From the NCBI GenBank assembly GCA_023432025.1, contig JAEYVE010000050.1, positions 1 to 11,535 on the forward strand: 11,535 nucleotides of DNA, in the 5' to 3' direction. The notes beneath the pieces are model-generated. The model worked only from the letters and a program-made list of their open reading frames with translations. It had not been told where the DNA came from and did no database searches. This stretch comes from Pseudomonadota bacterium (lineage in GTDB: Bacteria > Myxococcota_A > Polyangia > Polyangiales > Polyangiaceae). The position numbers and the translations under genes were made by a program. Shown piece by piece: positions 1 to 6,496 of the stretch. Numbering within the stretch: the stretch's first letter is position 1; the number at the start of each line of letters is the position of its first letter.

Positions 1-1086
1 GGGGGGGGGGCGCCCGGGGCGCGCGCCCACTGGTACGCCGGTCGAGTGGACCAAGCGGGCGACGAGCTCGAGGCGCTGCTCGCCGACCCCGAGGTCCGGG
101 ATCCGTGGGCAGAGCAGGTGGCCAAGCTCGCGCGCACGGGCCGCGGTCGCCACCCGTTCGAGATCAGCGGCGGGCTCTTGGCGAACCTGGACATGCCGCG
201 CATCGGCAACACCACGTTGCTCGTGCCGGTCGAGGTGAACGGCGAGCCGTCGCTGGCCATGATCGCGACGGACGTGTCCGAGGCCGTCATCGATTCGAGT
301 CAAGGAGAAGGCGCGTGGGTGTCGCTTCGCTTCGGCGAGCGCGTGGAAGTGAGCGACGTGCCGGCGGTGGGCCGCGATCTGTCGGGCCTATCACGTCAGC
401 TGAACGCTCCTATCAAAATGCTCATTGGCGTGCATTTGCTGCGTCACTTGCGCGCTACGGTGGATTTCGCGGCGGGTCAGTTCGTGGTGCGCTCGTACGA
501 GCCGCCGCCGCCGCCGCAAGCGACCACGCTGCACCCGAGTTACGTGCGCGGTGGCGCGCTGGTCATTCCGGCGCACTTCGGCGTGGGCGCGTCCGCGCCC
601 CTGGCTTCGCTCTTGGTGCACACCACGATGACGTACCCGGTCGCGCTCGACGAAGGCGGCTGGAAGAAAGCCGGCGTGGACGTGAAGAGCATGAGCGCCG
701 TGCCGGGTCAGGCGGGCATCAAGGCGGGCAAGCTTCCGCTCTTGCGCTTGGGTGCGTTCGAGCTCCCGGAGGTGCCCGGAATTTTGGGCGCGCCCGTCGA
801 GCCGCTGGAAAAGTCGCTCGGTGTGGATTTGGATGGCTTCGCCGGCTCTGCGCTCGTCGCGACGTTTCGCATGACGTTCGCCGATCGCGGCAAGACGCTC
901 TGGCTCGAAGATTTGCCGCAAGAGGTGCTCGAGCAGGAGGCGCTCGCGGCGGAACGTCGTGAAGCTCCGCCGCCCGTCGAAGCGCCAAGAGCGCCAGCTG
1001 CGCTAGAGCCAGCACCCGCCGTGCCAGCGCCCGCCGGACCGGCGCCCGCTGCGCCGTCGAAGGCTCCCGCGCGAGGCACCCCATGA
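1..1086 (+). CDS. Double retropepsin-like protein, catalytic residues lost (5' partial)
   Basis: The frame is open from the first base, so the gene probably starts upstream of the window; the first possible start inside is GTG at 46. Residues below count from that GTG. Residues 1-30 look like the end of a helical, TPR-like region. Two retropepsin-like domains follow. Domain 1 has PVEVNG (61-66), then ATDVS (74-78) where a peptidase has DTGAS, and closes with IGVHLLRHLRATVDF. Domain 2 has HTT (192-194) in place of DTG and closes with LDGFAGSALVATFRMTF, close to the usual ILG-x-D-x-L pattern. The last 40 residues are a Pro/Ala-rich tail. Retropepsins need the Asp of D-T/S-G, so I infer no peptidase activity, perhaps a binding role. 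The stop overlaps the coaD start as ATGA, suggesting translational coupling. Fold assignment is by eye and moderately sure. Confidence 0.72.
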   Translation, partial: GGGAPGARAHWYAGRVDQAGDELEALLADPEVRDPWAEQVAKLARTGRGRHPFEISGGLLANLDMPRIGNTTLLVPVEVNGEPSLAMIATDVSEAVIDSSQGEGAWVSLRFGERVEVSDVPAVGRDLSGLSRQLNAPIKMLIGVHLLRHLRATVDFAAGQFVVRSYEPPPPPQATTLHPSYVRGGALVIPAHFGVGASAPLASLLVHTTMTYPVALDEGGWKKAGVDVKSMSAVPGQAGIKAGKLPLLRLGAFELPEVPGILGAPVEPLEKSLGVDLDGFAGSALVATFRMTFADRGKTLWLEDLPQEVLEQEALAAERREAPPPVEAPRAPAALEPAPAVPAPAGPAPAAPSKAPARGTP

Positions 1087-1586
1087 GTCAGGGTCGAGGC
1101 GCGCACACCGCCATCTACGCCGGCAGCTTCGATCCGCCGACGAACGGTCACTTGGACGTGGTGCGTCGCGCGGCGGATCTGTTTCCGCGCGTGGTGGTCG
1201 CCATCGGCGTGCACGGCACCAAGAGCGCGCTCTTCACGCTGGACGAGCGTCTGGAGCTGATGCGCGAAGAATGCGCGGGCGTCGCCAACGTCGAGGTCGC
1301 TACGTTCCAGGGCCTATTGGTCGACTACGCGCGCAGCATCGGCGCGCGCGTCATCGTACGCGGTCTGCGCGTGGGCGCGGATTTCGAGTACGAGCTCCAA
1401 ATCGCGCACGCCAACGCGGACTTGGCCGAGGAGCTCGACACCATCTTTCTCCCCACGCGCACGCGCTACGGCTTCATCAGCGCCTCTTTGGTGCGAGAAA
1501 TCGCGCGCCACGGCGGCGACGTGAGCCGCTACGCGCCGCCCTCCGTGTGCGCCGCGCTCGGAAAAAAGTACGGTCGCCGCGCCTGA
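1083..1586 (+). CDS. coaD: Phosphopantetheine adenylyltransferase
   Basis: CoaD transfers AMP from ATP to 4'-phosphopantetheine, giving dephospho-CoA, the penultimate step of coenzyme A synthesis in the cytoplasm. The 167 residues match the usual length of about 160. The nucleotidyltransferase motif is YAGSFDPPTNGHLD (12-25), with the T-x-G-H element at T20-H23. K47 aligns with the active-site lysine K42 of the E. coli enzyme. RGLRVGADFEYE (93-104) is the conserved middle block, and ISASLVREIARHGGDV near residue 132 matches the family's ISSSLVKE motif with one Ser to Ala change. The ATG lies inside the stop codon of the upstream gene (ATGA overlap), so translation is probably coupled. This assignment is secure. 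Confidence 0.97.
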   Translation: MSQGRGAHTAIYAGSFDPPTNGHLDVVRRAADLFPRVVVAIGVHGTKSALFTLDERLELMREECAGVANVEVATFQGLLVDYARSIGARVIVRGLRVGADFEYELQIAHANADLAEELDTIFLPTRTRYGFISASLVREIARHGGDVSRYAPPSVCAALGKKYGRRA

Positions 1587-1816
1587 GGCGTGCGCAGAAC
1601 GCCTGGCACGACGCTGTCACACGCGCGCTGCAGGAGCTCGCGCCGCGCTCGATCGAGGCGCGGCCAAGACGTACGGCCGCGGCGCGCAAGGTTGAGCTCC
1701 GCGAACAGTCTCCCGGCGGCGCCGGGCTGAATTGCGCCTCAAGGGCGCACGGCCGAACTCCGCAAAGGGGCGGGTTGGGGGGAAGGCAAAGCCCCGCGAA
1801 GCGCGGTGCTCCCGCA
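1587..1816. other. Convergent intergenic gap with hairpins
   Basis: This 230-base gap lies between the convergent ends of coaD (+) and the SctL-like gene (-). I see no supported gene in it. Three compact inverted repeats are visible: GGCGT/ACGCC at 1587-1603 just after the coaD stop, a perfect CCCGGC-GGC-GCCGGG at 1712-1726, and CCGCG-AAG-CGCGG at 1794-1806 just beyond the minus-strand stop. None is followed by a strong T tract, so they are only weak candidates for terminators. Confidence 0.55.
1794..1806 (-). terminator. Candidate terminator of the SctL-like gene
   Basis: A perfect 5-base-pair hairpin, CCGCG-AAG-CGCGG on the plus strand, sits 10 bases past the stop codon of the minus-strand gene. 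Read on the minus strand it is followed by GGGCTTTG, a very short T run. Position and stem suggest a terminator, but the T tract is poor. Confidence 0.35.
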
Positions 1817-2341
1817 CTACGAAGAAGAAACGAGCCGTGTGAGCGCCACGCGCGCCAGCGTTTCCAAGCTCGCACGCACGCTTGCTTCGACCGAGCCCTC
1901 TGCGGTTTCGAAGCGGAGCGCGCCCGGCGGGAGTGCGGCGTCGTCGACGACGATCAGCGTGCGTTCACCGAGATCGTGGGCTCCGAGGAGGCGGCGCAAA
2001 CGCGCGGCATCCGCGGGGTGCGCGTAGAGCGCCAGAGAGCGCGAGCCGCCGGTTTCGGCGAGCACTGAAAGCGCGAAGTGGCCGAGCGCTTCGTCCGTGG
2101 TTTCGAGCGCGCGGCCCACGACGCGCTCGGCGAGAAGGCGAGCGAGCTGAACGACGCGTTCGGCTTCTTCTGCGCGGCTGGCAGGCGCCGCACGAGTGTG
2201 GGGCGCCGTCGTCGTTTCTGGAGCGGAAGAGCGCTCGAGCGATGCCGTTTCACCCGAGCGGCTCTGGAGAGACGCGCGCACCAAGCGGCCCCGGCGGCTC
2301 GGCTGAATCGAAACTGGAGGAGCGGAGACCCGGGACGCCAC
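1817..2341 (-). CDS. SctL/FliH-like ATPase stator protein (orphan)
   Basis: Proteins of the SctL/YscL/FliH family bind the ATPase of type III secretion systems or flagella and resemble the peripheral stalk of V/F-type ATPases. This 174-residue protein has a Ser/Thr/Pro/Arg-rich N-terminus (about 1-55). The family domain then starts with the helix AEEAERVVQLARLLAERVVG. Later come YAHPADAARLRRLL (near 105-118) and VVDDAALPPGALRFETAEGS (near 130-149), the typical conserved blocks. GTG at 2341 is the first start codon after an in-frame stop that is also the thiolase stop; no clear ribosome site precedes it. It lies 102 bases downstream of the thiolase on the same strand and may be cotranscribed. 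No other secretion or flagellar gene is in the window. Family assignment is by conserved pattern; partner and role are unknown. Confidence 0.66.
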   Translation of the reverse strand: MASRVSAPPVSIQPSRRGRLVRASLQSRSGETASLERSSAPETTTAPHTRAAPASRAEEAERVVQLARLLAERVVGRALETTDEALGHFALSVLAETGGSRSLALYAHPADAARLRRLLGAHDLGERTLIVVDDAALPPGALRFETAEGSVEASVRASLETLARVALTRLVSSS

Positions 2342-2443
2342 GTTCCCGGAGTTTGCACCATATTTCGAGCCGCGCGGAAGCGCATGTGAGCCGTGCGGCG
2401 GTGAACCCGCGCCGCGCGGAGGTGGACCTGCAGCCCGGGCGCT

Positions 2444-3631
2444 TCACACCCGCTCGACGACGACCGCGACGGCCTCTCCGCCGCCGATGCAGAGCGTAGC
2501 CAGGCCGCGCTTCAGCTTTTCGTCCTCGAGGGCGTGGAGCAGCGTGGTGAGGATGCGGGCGCCGGAGGCGCCGATGGGGTGGCCGAGCGCTACTGCGCCG
2601 CCGCGCACGTTGACGCGCTCGGGATCCAGGCCGGCGAGCGTCGTGCACGCCATCGTGACGCAGGAGAACGCCTCGTTGATTTCGAAGAGATCGATGTCGT
2701 TCGCCGTGAGCCCCAGGCGCGGCAAGGTGGCTTGAATGGCCTTCGCGGGGGCGGTCGTGAACCACTCGGGCGCCTGGGCGGCGCTGCCGTAGCCGACGAT
2801 ACGCGCCATGGGAGAGAGACCGTGCTTTCGAACCGCGGCCTCGGACGCGAGCACCACCGCGGCGGCGCCGTCGTTGATGCTGGAGGCGTTGGCCGCGGTG
2901 ATGGTGCCGTCTTCTGCGAACGCGGGGCGAAGCTTTGCGAACTTGCTCGGGTCGCCGCGGCCGGGCTCCTCGTCTTGGCTGACGACCGTGGACTCGCCCT
3001 TTTTGCCGGCGAGCGTGACGGGCGCGATTTCGCGTGCAAAGCGGCCGTCCTGAATGGCGGCGAGGGCGCGTGCGTAACTCCGCGCGGCGAACTCGTCTTG
3101 GGCGGAGCGGCTCAAGCCGTACTCCTGGGCGCACAGCTCGCCGGCTTTGCCCATGTGGAAGTCGTTGTACGGATCCCACAGGCCGTCGAAGATCATGCCG
3201 TCGACGATTTTGCCGTCGCCCATGCGGTAACCCGTGCGCGCGCGGTCGAGGTAGTACGGCACGCGAGACATGGCCTCCATGCCTCCAGTGACCACGACGT
3301 CCGCGTCCCCGAGCAACACGGCGCGCGCGCCGAGCACCACCGACTGCAAACCCGAGCCGCACACTTTGCTCACGGTGGTGCAAGGCACGGTGTTCGGCAG
3401 GCCGGCTCCGAGCGCGGCTTGACGCGCGGGCGCTTGACCGATGCCCGCGCTGAGCACGTTCCCGAAGAAGACCTCGTCCACGGCGTCCGCTGGAAGCGCC
3501 GCGCGCTCGAGGGCTGCGCGAATGGCGACGGCGCCGAGCTCCGGCGCGCTCTTCGTCGAAAGGGCGCCGAGTAACGAGCCAATGGGCGTGCGCGCCGCGC
3601 GCGCGATGTAGACGGGAGACGTGGGTGCCAT
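2444..3631 (-). CDS. Acetyl-CoA C-acetyltransferase (thiolase, biosynthetic type)
   Basis: Thiolase II condenses two acetyl-CoA to acetoacetyl-CoA, feeding isoprenoid or polyhydroxyalkanoate synthesis, or runs in reverse in degradation. The 395 residues match the family's usual 390-400. All catalytic elements are present: nucleophile Cys91 in SKVCGSGLQS, NEAF at 319-322, His351 in GGAVALGHPIGASG, and Cys381 in LCIGGGEAVAV. The last two fit the known thiolase signatures. The DPYNDFHMG block at 153-161 resembles the mitochondrial ACAT1 subgroup. The start is ATG; the upstream AGAAAA is a poor ribosome site. It is transcribed away from the repeat-rich gap at 3632-4104, which should hold its promoter, and the SctL-like gene follows it. 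The exact name (atoB, thlA or phaA) cannot be decided here. Confidence 0.96.
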   Translation of the reverse strand: MAPTSPVYIARAARTPIGSLLGALSTKSAPELGAVAIRAALERAALPADAVDEVFFGNVLSAGIGQAPARQAALGAGLPNTVPCTTVSKVCGSGLQSVVLGARAVLLGDADVVVTGGMEAMSRVPYYLDRARTGYRMGDGKIVDGMIFDGLWDPYNDFHMGKAGELCAQEYGLSRSAQDEFAARSYARALAAIQDGRFAREIAPVTLAGKKGESTVVSQDEEPGRGDPSKFAKLRPAFAEDGTITAANASSINDGAAAVVLASEAAVRKHGLSPMARIVGYGSAAQAPEWFTTAPAKAIQATLPRLGLTANDIDLFEINEAFSCVTMACTTLAGLDPERVNVRGGAVALGHPIGASGARILTTLLHALEDEKLKRGLATLCIGGGEAVAVVVERV

Positions 3632-3774
3632 GTTGGTTTTCTAGCGCGCCAGTCGGGTCTGATGCGTGGAATTTCCGTGCAGAGCGGTCGCCCGGCGGAC
3701 GACGAGAGTGTCCGGGGGGACAGCGCGCGGGACGGCGGCACGACGATGAGAAGCGTCCGGAGCGAGTGGGGCCG

Positions 3775-3786
3775 GTGAGCGCTCAC
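3775..3786. promoter_or_regulatory. Palindrome GTGAGCGCTCAC, copy 1
   Basis: A perfect 12-base palindrome, about 144 bases upstream of the thiolase start. It equals the core of the symmetric lac operator, so a LacI-family or other dimeric repressor site is possible. No regulator gene is in the window, so function is inference. Confidence 0.4.
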
Positions 3787-3863
3787 GACGCAGTGCGGGA
3801 GCACCGCGCGCTGAGGGCCCACGCCGCCCCGAGACGACGAGAAGCGCCGGGAGCGAGGGGCCG

Positions 3864-3875
3864 GTGAGCGCTCAC
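3864..3875. promoter_or_regulatory. Palindrome GTGAGCGCTCAC, copy 2
   Basis: This is the second identical palindrome, 89 bases from the first and about 233 bases upstream of the thiolase start. A pair of identical sites at this spacing could support looping or cooperative binding, but they may simply be duplicated with the repeat. Confidence 0.4.
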
Positions 3876-4086
3876 GACGCAGTGCGGGAGCACCGCGCGC
3901 TGAGGGCCCACGCCGCCCCCAGCGTGCGTGGCGGCGCGTAGCCGTTATGTCGCTGCAGGTCGCTTGCTTCGCCGCAGGTCGCGGGGCGCACCAGCACGTC
4001 GCCGCACTCGGCCCGCCGGGACGTTACGTCGCGATACGTCGTTCAGCCGCACGTCACCGCGGGCTAGCGCACCTCGCGGCGCGTCG

Positions 4087-4108
4087 CTGACCCCTTGGGG
4101 GGGCTCAG
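4087..4108 (-). terminator. Candidate purC terminator hairpin
   Basis: CTGACCCC (4087-4094) can pair with GGGG and TCAG (ending 4108) with one bulged base and a TTGGG loop. The stem overlaps the purC stop codon. The minus strand has no obvious T tract afterwards, so termination is plausible but not shown. Confidence 0.35.
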
Positions 4109-5064
4109 AGTCCGAGATTTCGGGCGATGCGCGGGAGCGGATCTTCGAGGTTGGGCTCGAAGGGCGCGCCCGTGATTTGCTCGACCGCGCGCACGTAGCG
4201 CAGGCTCGCCTCGACGCGCACTTCGTCGGGAATGTGCGGGATGGGCCCGTCCCCCGTGAAGCCGACGCCGGCCAAGTAGCGACGCACGTACTCCTTGTCG
4301 AAGCTCTCCGGATCTTGTCCGGCCTCGAAGCGCTCGCGGTAGCTGCTCTCGAACCAATAACGTGAGGAGTCCGGCGTGTGGATCTCGTCGATGACCACGA
4401 TGTGGCCGTCGGGGGTTTTCCCGAACTCGTACTTGGTGTCCACCAGGATGAGCCCGCGCTCGGCGCACAAACGCTGTCCTTCGCGGAAGAGCGCGAGCGC
4501 CATTTCCGCCGCGCGATCGAAATCCGCCTCGGACATGCCCGTTTGCTTCAGGATTTCTTCGCGGGACGCGGAAATGTCGTGCGAGCCGTGGGGCGCTTTG
4601 GTGCTCGGCGTGACGATGACCTCGGGCAACACTTGGTGACGCTTCATGCCGTCCGGCAGCTTGTGTCCACAGAACGTGCGCTCGCCGCGCGCGTAGTGGA
4701 CCCAAATGCTCGTCGAGGTGGTGCCCGTGAGGTAGGCGCGCACCACCATTTCCACGGGCAGAGGCGTGCACTCGACACCGATCATCACGTTCGGGTCCGG
4801 CGTGGAAATGACGTGGTTCGGCGCGATGTGCTTGGTGGCCTCGAACCAGAAACGCGCCACGTGATTCAGGATTTGCCCCTTGAGCGGCAGCGTGCCCAGG
4901 CCGCGATCGAACGCGCTGATGCGGTCCGAAACGACGATGATGCGGCGACCGTCGTTGGTGGTGTAGCAGTCACGCACCTTGCCGGCGTACTTCTTGCCGA
5001 GGGCGACGAAGTCCGTCTCGAGCAGCGGATGCGCGAGAGCCTTTTCGAGAATTGAGCGATCCAC
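4105..5064 (-). CDS. purC: SAICAR synthetase (phosphoribosylaminoimidazole-succinocarboxamide synthase)
   Basis: PurC joins aspartate to CAIR with ATP, giving SAICAR in de novo purine synthesis. The protein has 319 residues, the longer form like yeast ADE1, rather than the 240-residue short form. Motifs in order: GKVRDCY (28-34), VVSDRISAFD (44-53), PVEMVVRAYLTG (103-114), LVDTKYEFG (207-215) and IDEIHTPDSSRYW (225-237), which cover nucleotide and substrate binding. The start is GTG; AAGG lies 10 bases upstream as a spaced ribosome site. Other pur genes are absent from the window, so it stands alone. It diverges from the DHH gene, and its leader has alternative hairpins described separately. 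Confidence 0.97.
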   Translation of the reverse strand: MDRSILEKALAHPLLETDFVALGKKYAGKVRDCYTTNDGRRIIVVSDRISAFDRGLGTLPLKGQILNHVARFWFEATKHIAPNHVISTPDPNVMIGVECTPLPVEMVVRAYLTGTTSTSIWVHYARGERTFCGHKLPDGMKRHQVLPEVIVTPSTKAPHGSHDISASREEILKQTGMSEADFDRAAEMALALFREGQRLCAERGLILVDTKYEFGKTPDGHIVVIDEIHTPDSSRYWFESSYRERFEAGQDPESFDKEYVRRYLAGVGFTGDGPIPHIPDEVRVEASLRYVRAVEQITGAPFEPNLEDPLPRIARNLGL

Positions 5065-5084
5065 GGGCGCGCGACCTTACCAGC

Positions 5085-5115
5085 GGGCTTCGGGCAAGCC
5101 CAGACGGACTTGCCC
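5085..5115 (-). promoter_or_regulatory. purC leader with two mutually exclusive hairpins
   Basis: On the minus strand, 21-51 bases before the purC start, GGGCAAG can pair with CTTGCCC (7 base pairs; 5109-5115 with 5092-5098). GGGCTT can instead pair with AAGCCC (6 base pairs, 5-base loop; 5096-5101 with 5085-5090). The arms share bases, so only one hairpin can form at a time. Such an arrangement is typical of attenuators or translational switches. No known purine riboswitch consensus is visible. Confidence 0.4.
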
Positions 5116-5272
5116 TCGTCTCCTTCTGGGACCATGCCACGCCCCTTCGGAGCGCGCCCGCCGTACGACGTCGGCTCGTGGGGGCGCCGCGGCGGGGCCG
5201 CTTGCGCCGTTTTCTGCGCCGGCACGCGTCGGAGCGACCCCTCCGCCTCTGTGCTATTGCGCGGAGCCCTGC

Positions 5273-6181
5273 ATGCTCCCAGCACTCGCTTTCGGTACAC
5301 CGCGCAAGCTCCCCCGGGCCTCCTCTTTGGAGGGGCGTGTCGTGGTGCTGGACATTGCCTTCGCGGGCATGGTCGGCGGTGGGTTCGAGCAGGTCACGCG
5401 AAAGCTCATCGAAGGACTCGGCGACCGCTTGGCGGCCTGGGTGGATCACCACGACCACGAGCGGCACCCCGAGTTCGCGGGGGACCCACGTTTCTATCTG
5501 GCGACCAAGGCGGAGCACGGAGCTTGCCCGGAAATGATCACGCCGGAGATCGTCGCCCGGACGGGGCCCGTCGACACGGTGCTCTGTCACACGGACTTCG
5601 ACGGCCTCGCCAGCGCGGCAAAGTGGATCCTGGGGGGCTACGAGCCGTATCCCGGCTGTGACGCCGACGCGCGCGCCATCGATACGAGGCTCGGTCAGCC
5701 GAGCCCGGTCGCAGAACGCATGGACCGCGCGCTCCGAGGTCGCCCGAACGACGCCGGTCTCTTCGGGGTCATCGTGAGGCATTTGGTAGGAAAGCTGGCC
5801 GACCCCGGCTTGTGGCGCGTCATCGATGCTGCGGCGGCAGAGCTCATCCCCGTGGAGCGCGAGACGCGGCGCGCTGCGGCGGCGTATCAGCGCTTGGCGC
5901 GCGCGGGAGGTCGCGGCGTGGCGCTGGTGGACGTGAGTCAGGGTTACGGCAAGGTCGACAAAACGCTGCTCCTGCTCCTGGGCCAGGAGCGCGAGGAAAT
6001 CAGTATGGTGGTCGATCGCGAGAACGTGGCCGTCGCGGCGCGGTTCGACAGCGGCATCGACTTTCTCGCGCTGTTCAACTTGGACGGCGGCATGCCGACG
6101 CGAGTCTCGCTACCGCGGCGGCGCCTAGCGGAAATGCTTGCCGCGCTCGGTGTCGATTCCAGTGATGTGGCACTGAGGTAG
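5273..6181 (+). CDS. DHH-motif phosphoesterase-like protein, motifs in permuted order
   Basis: DHH-family enzymes (RecJ, NrnA, PPX, GdpP) hydrolyse phosphodiester or phosphoanhydride bonds with two metal ions. The 302-residue protein has VVVLDIAF with D27 (like motif II), then WVDHHDHE with D58-H59-H60 (motif III), and only then CHTDFDGLASAAKW with H106, D108, D110, G111 and S114 (motif I). In RecJ and NrnA motif I comes first, so the order here is II-III-I. Residues 129-137 (CDADARAID) could supply motif IV. The end, ALFNLDGGMPTRVSLP (266-281), resembles a DHHA1 substrate domain without the usual GGGH. ATG at 5273 is chosen because GGAG lies 6 bases before it; longer in-frame extensions lack a site. 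It diverges from purC. The substrate is unknown; nanoRNA, cyclic dinucleotide or polyphosphate are all possible. Confidence 0.8.
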   Translation: MLPALAFGTPRKLPRASSLEGRVVVLDIAFAGMVGGGFEQVTRKLIEGLGDRLAAWVDHHDHERHPEFAGDPRFYLATKAEHGACPEMITPEIVARTGPVDTVLCHTDFDGLASAAKWILGGYEPYPGCDADARAIDTRLGQPSPVAERMDRALRGRPNDAGLFGVIVRHLVGKLADPGLWRVIDAAAAELIPVERETRRAAAAYQRLARAGGRGVALVDVSQGYGKVDKTLLLLLGQEREEISMVVDRENVAVAARFDSGIDFLALFNLDGGMPTRVSLPRRRLAEMLAALGVDSSDVALR

Positions 6182-6183
6182 CT
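6168..6183 (+). promoter_or_regulatory. Possible sigma-54 type -24/-12 element
   Basis: TGGCAC-N5-TAGCT has the GG and GC pairs separated by exactly 10 bases and differs from the TGGCAC-N5-TTGCW consensus at one base. It overlaps the stop codon of the DHH gene and an inverted repeat, and is about 465 bases from the next start, so it may be chance. Confidence 0.22.
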
Positions 6184-6217
6184 TTCTATCCCACCTCGTA
6201 GGAGGGCGAGCTACCTC
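6175..6217 (+). terminator. Inverted repeat at the end of the DHH gene
   Basis: GAGGTAGCT (6175-6183) and AGCTACCTC (6209-6217) are perfect 9-base arms around a 25-base loop that holds a smaller CCTC/GAGG stem. The left arm contains the stop codon. The downstream side is pyrimidine-rich (GTCCTCGTTCTGCC) but not a clean T tract. It is a likely transcription end. Confidence 0.5.
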
Positions 6218-6457
6218 GTCCTCGTTCTGCCTACCTGTGCCCAAGACGAGTGGGTCGCCTTCGCGGACCTTGCAATAGCGGGACGCGTGGCGCCGCGGCG
6301 AATCAGCCTCGCGCGCTCCGTCGACGCTGGAGAGCGCGGCATTGTCGTGTGTTCGTCGAACGCTAGGTTGCGGAGAGTATCGTGCGTGCGGCGCGAGCAC
6401 GCAGGTGTGCGTGCATGTGATGGAAGTGTTAGTGGAGAATTCTGAACGAACTTTCCA

Positions 6458-6466
6458 TGTGGATAA
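6458..6466 (-). promoter_or_regulatory. Consensus DnaA box (TTATCCACA)
   Basis: TGTGGATAA on the plus strand is the exact reverse complement of the DnaA box TTATCCACA. It lies in an AT-rich pocket and is followed by CTTTTT. Only one box is seen and no dnaA, dnaN or gyrB gene is near, so a DnaA-regulated promoter or titration site is more likely than an origin; chance is possible. Confidence 0.4.
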
Positions 6467-6496
6467 CTTTTTCCGGGGGAGCTGTGCGATGTGGTG

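Larger units (their letters stand above)
3742..3919. repeat. Two-unit tandem repeat, about 89 bases per unit
   Basis: Unit 1 is 3742-3830 and unit 2 is 3833-3919. Their last 63 bases (3768-3830 and 3857-3919) are identical by direct comparison; the first 25 or so differ by a substitution and small indels. A third, degenerate start of the unit is visible near 3699-3717 (GACGACGAGAGTGTCCGG). Within each unit are a perfect palindrome GTGAGCGCTCAC, a small hairpin GTGC-GGGA-GCAC, and outer arms GGGCC and GGCCC that could enclose both as a branched structure. The unit lies in the upstream region of the thiolase gene. Confidence 0.93.
3632..4104. other. Non-coding stretch with tandem and short repeats
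   Basis: This 473-base gap separates the thiolase start from the end of purC, both on the minus strand, so it should carry the thiolase promoter and the purC terminator. I find no supported gene. Its right half (about 3943-4060) has degenerate GTCGC-rich short repeats: GCTGCAGGTCGC at 3952-3963, GCCGCAGGTCGC at 3971-3982, GCCGCACGTCAC at 4046-4057, and ACGTC at 3996, 4026, 4036 and 4051. Its left half holds the tandem repeat annotated separately. Confidence 0.8.

Noticed and set aside
2444..2500. Apparently atypical thiolase end, GGGEAVAV
   Set aside because: It fits the known C-terminal thiolase signature around Cys381, so it is normal variation.
2250..3383. A 377-codon minus-strand frame overlapping the thiolase in another phase
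   Set aside because: It is almost entirely Arg/His/Gly and overlaps a thiolase with all catalytic motifs.
2534..3574. A 346-codon plus-strand frame opposite the thiolase
   Set aside because: Antisense shadow with no recognisable domain or ribosome site.
3742..3919. CRISPR array
   Set aside because: Only two units, adjacent to each other without unique spacers, and no cas gene nearby.
4378..5055. A 225-codon plus-strand frame opposite purC
   Set aside because: Antisense shadow of a fully conserved purC.
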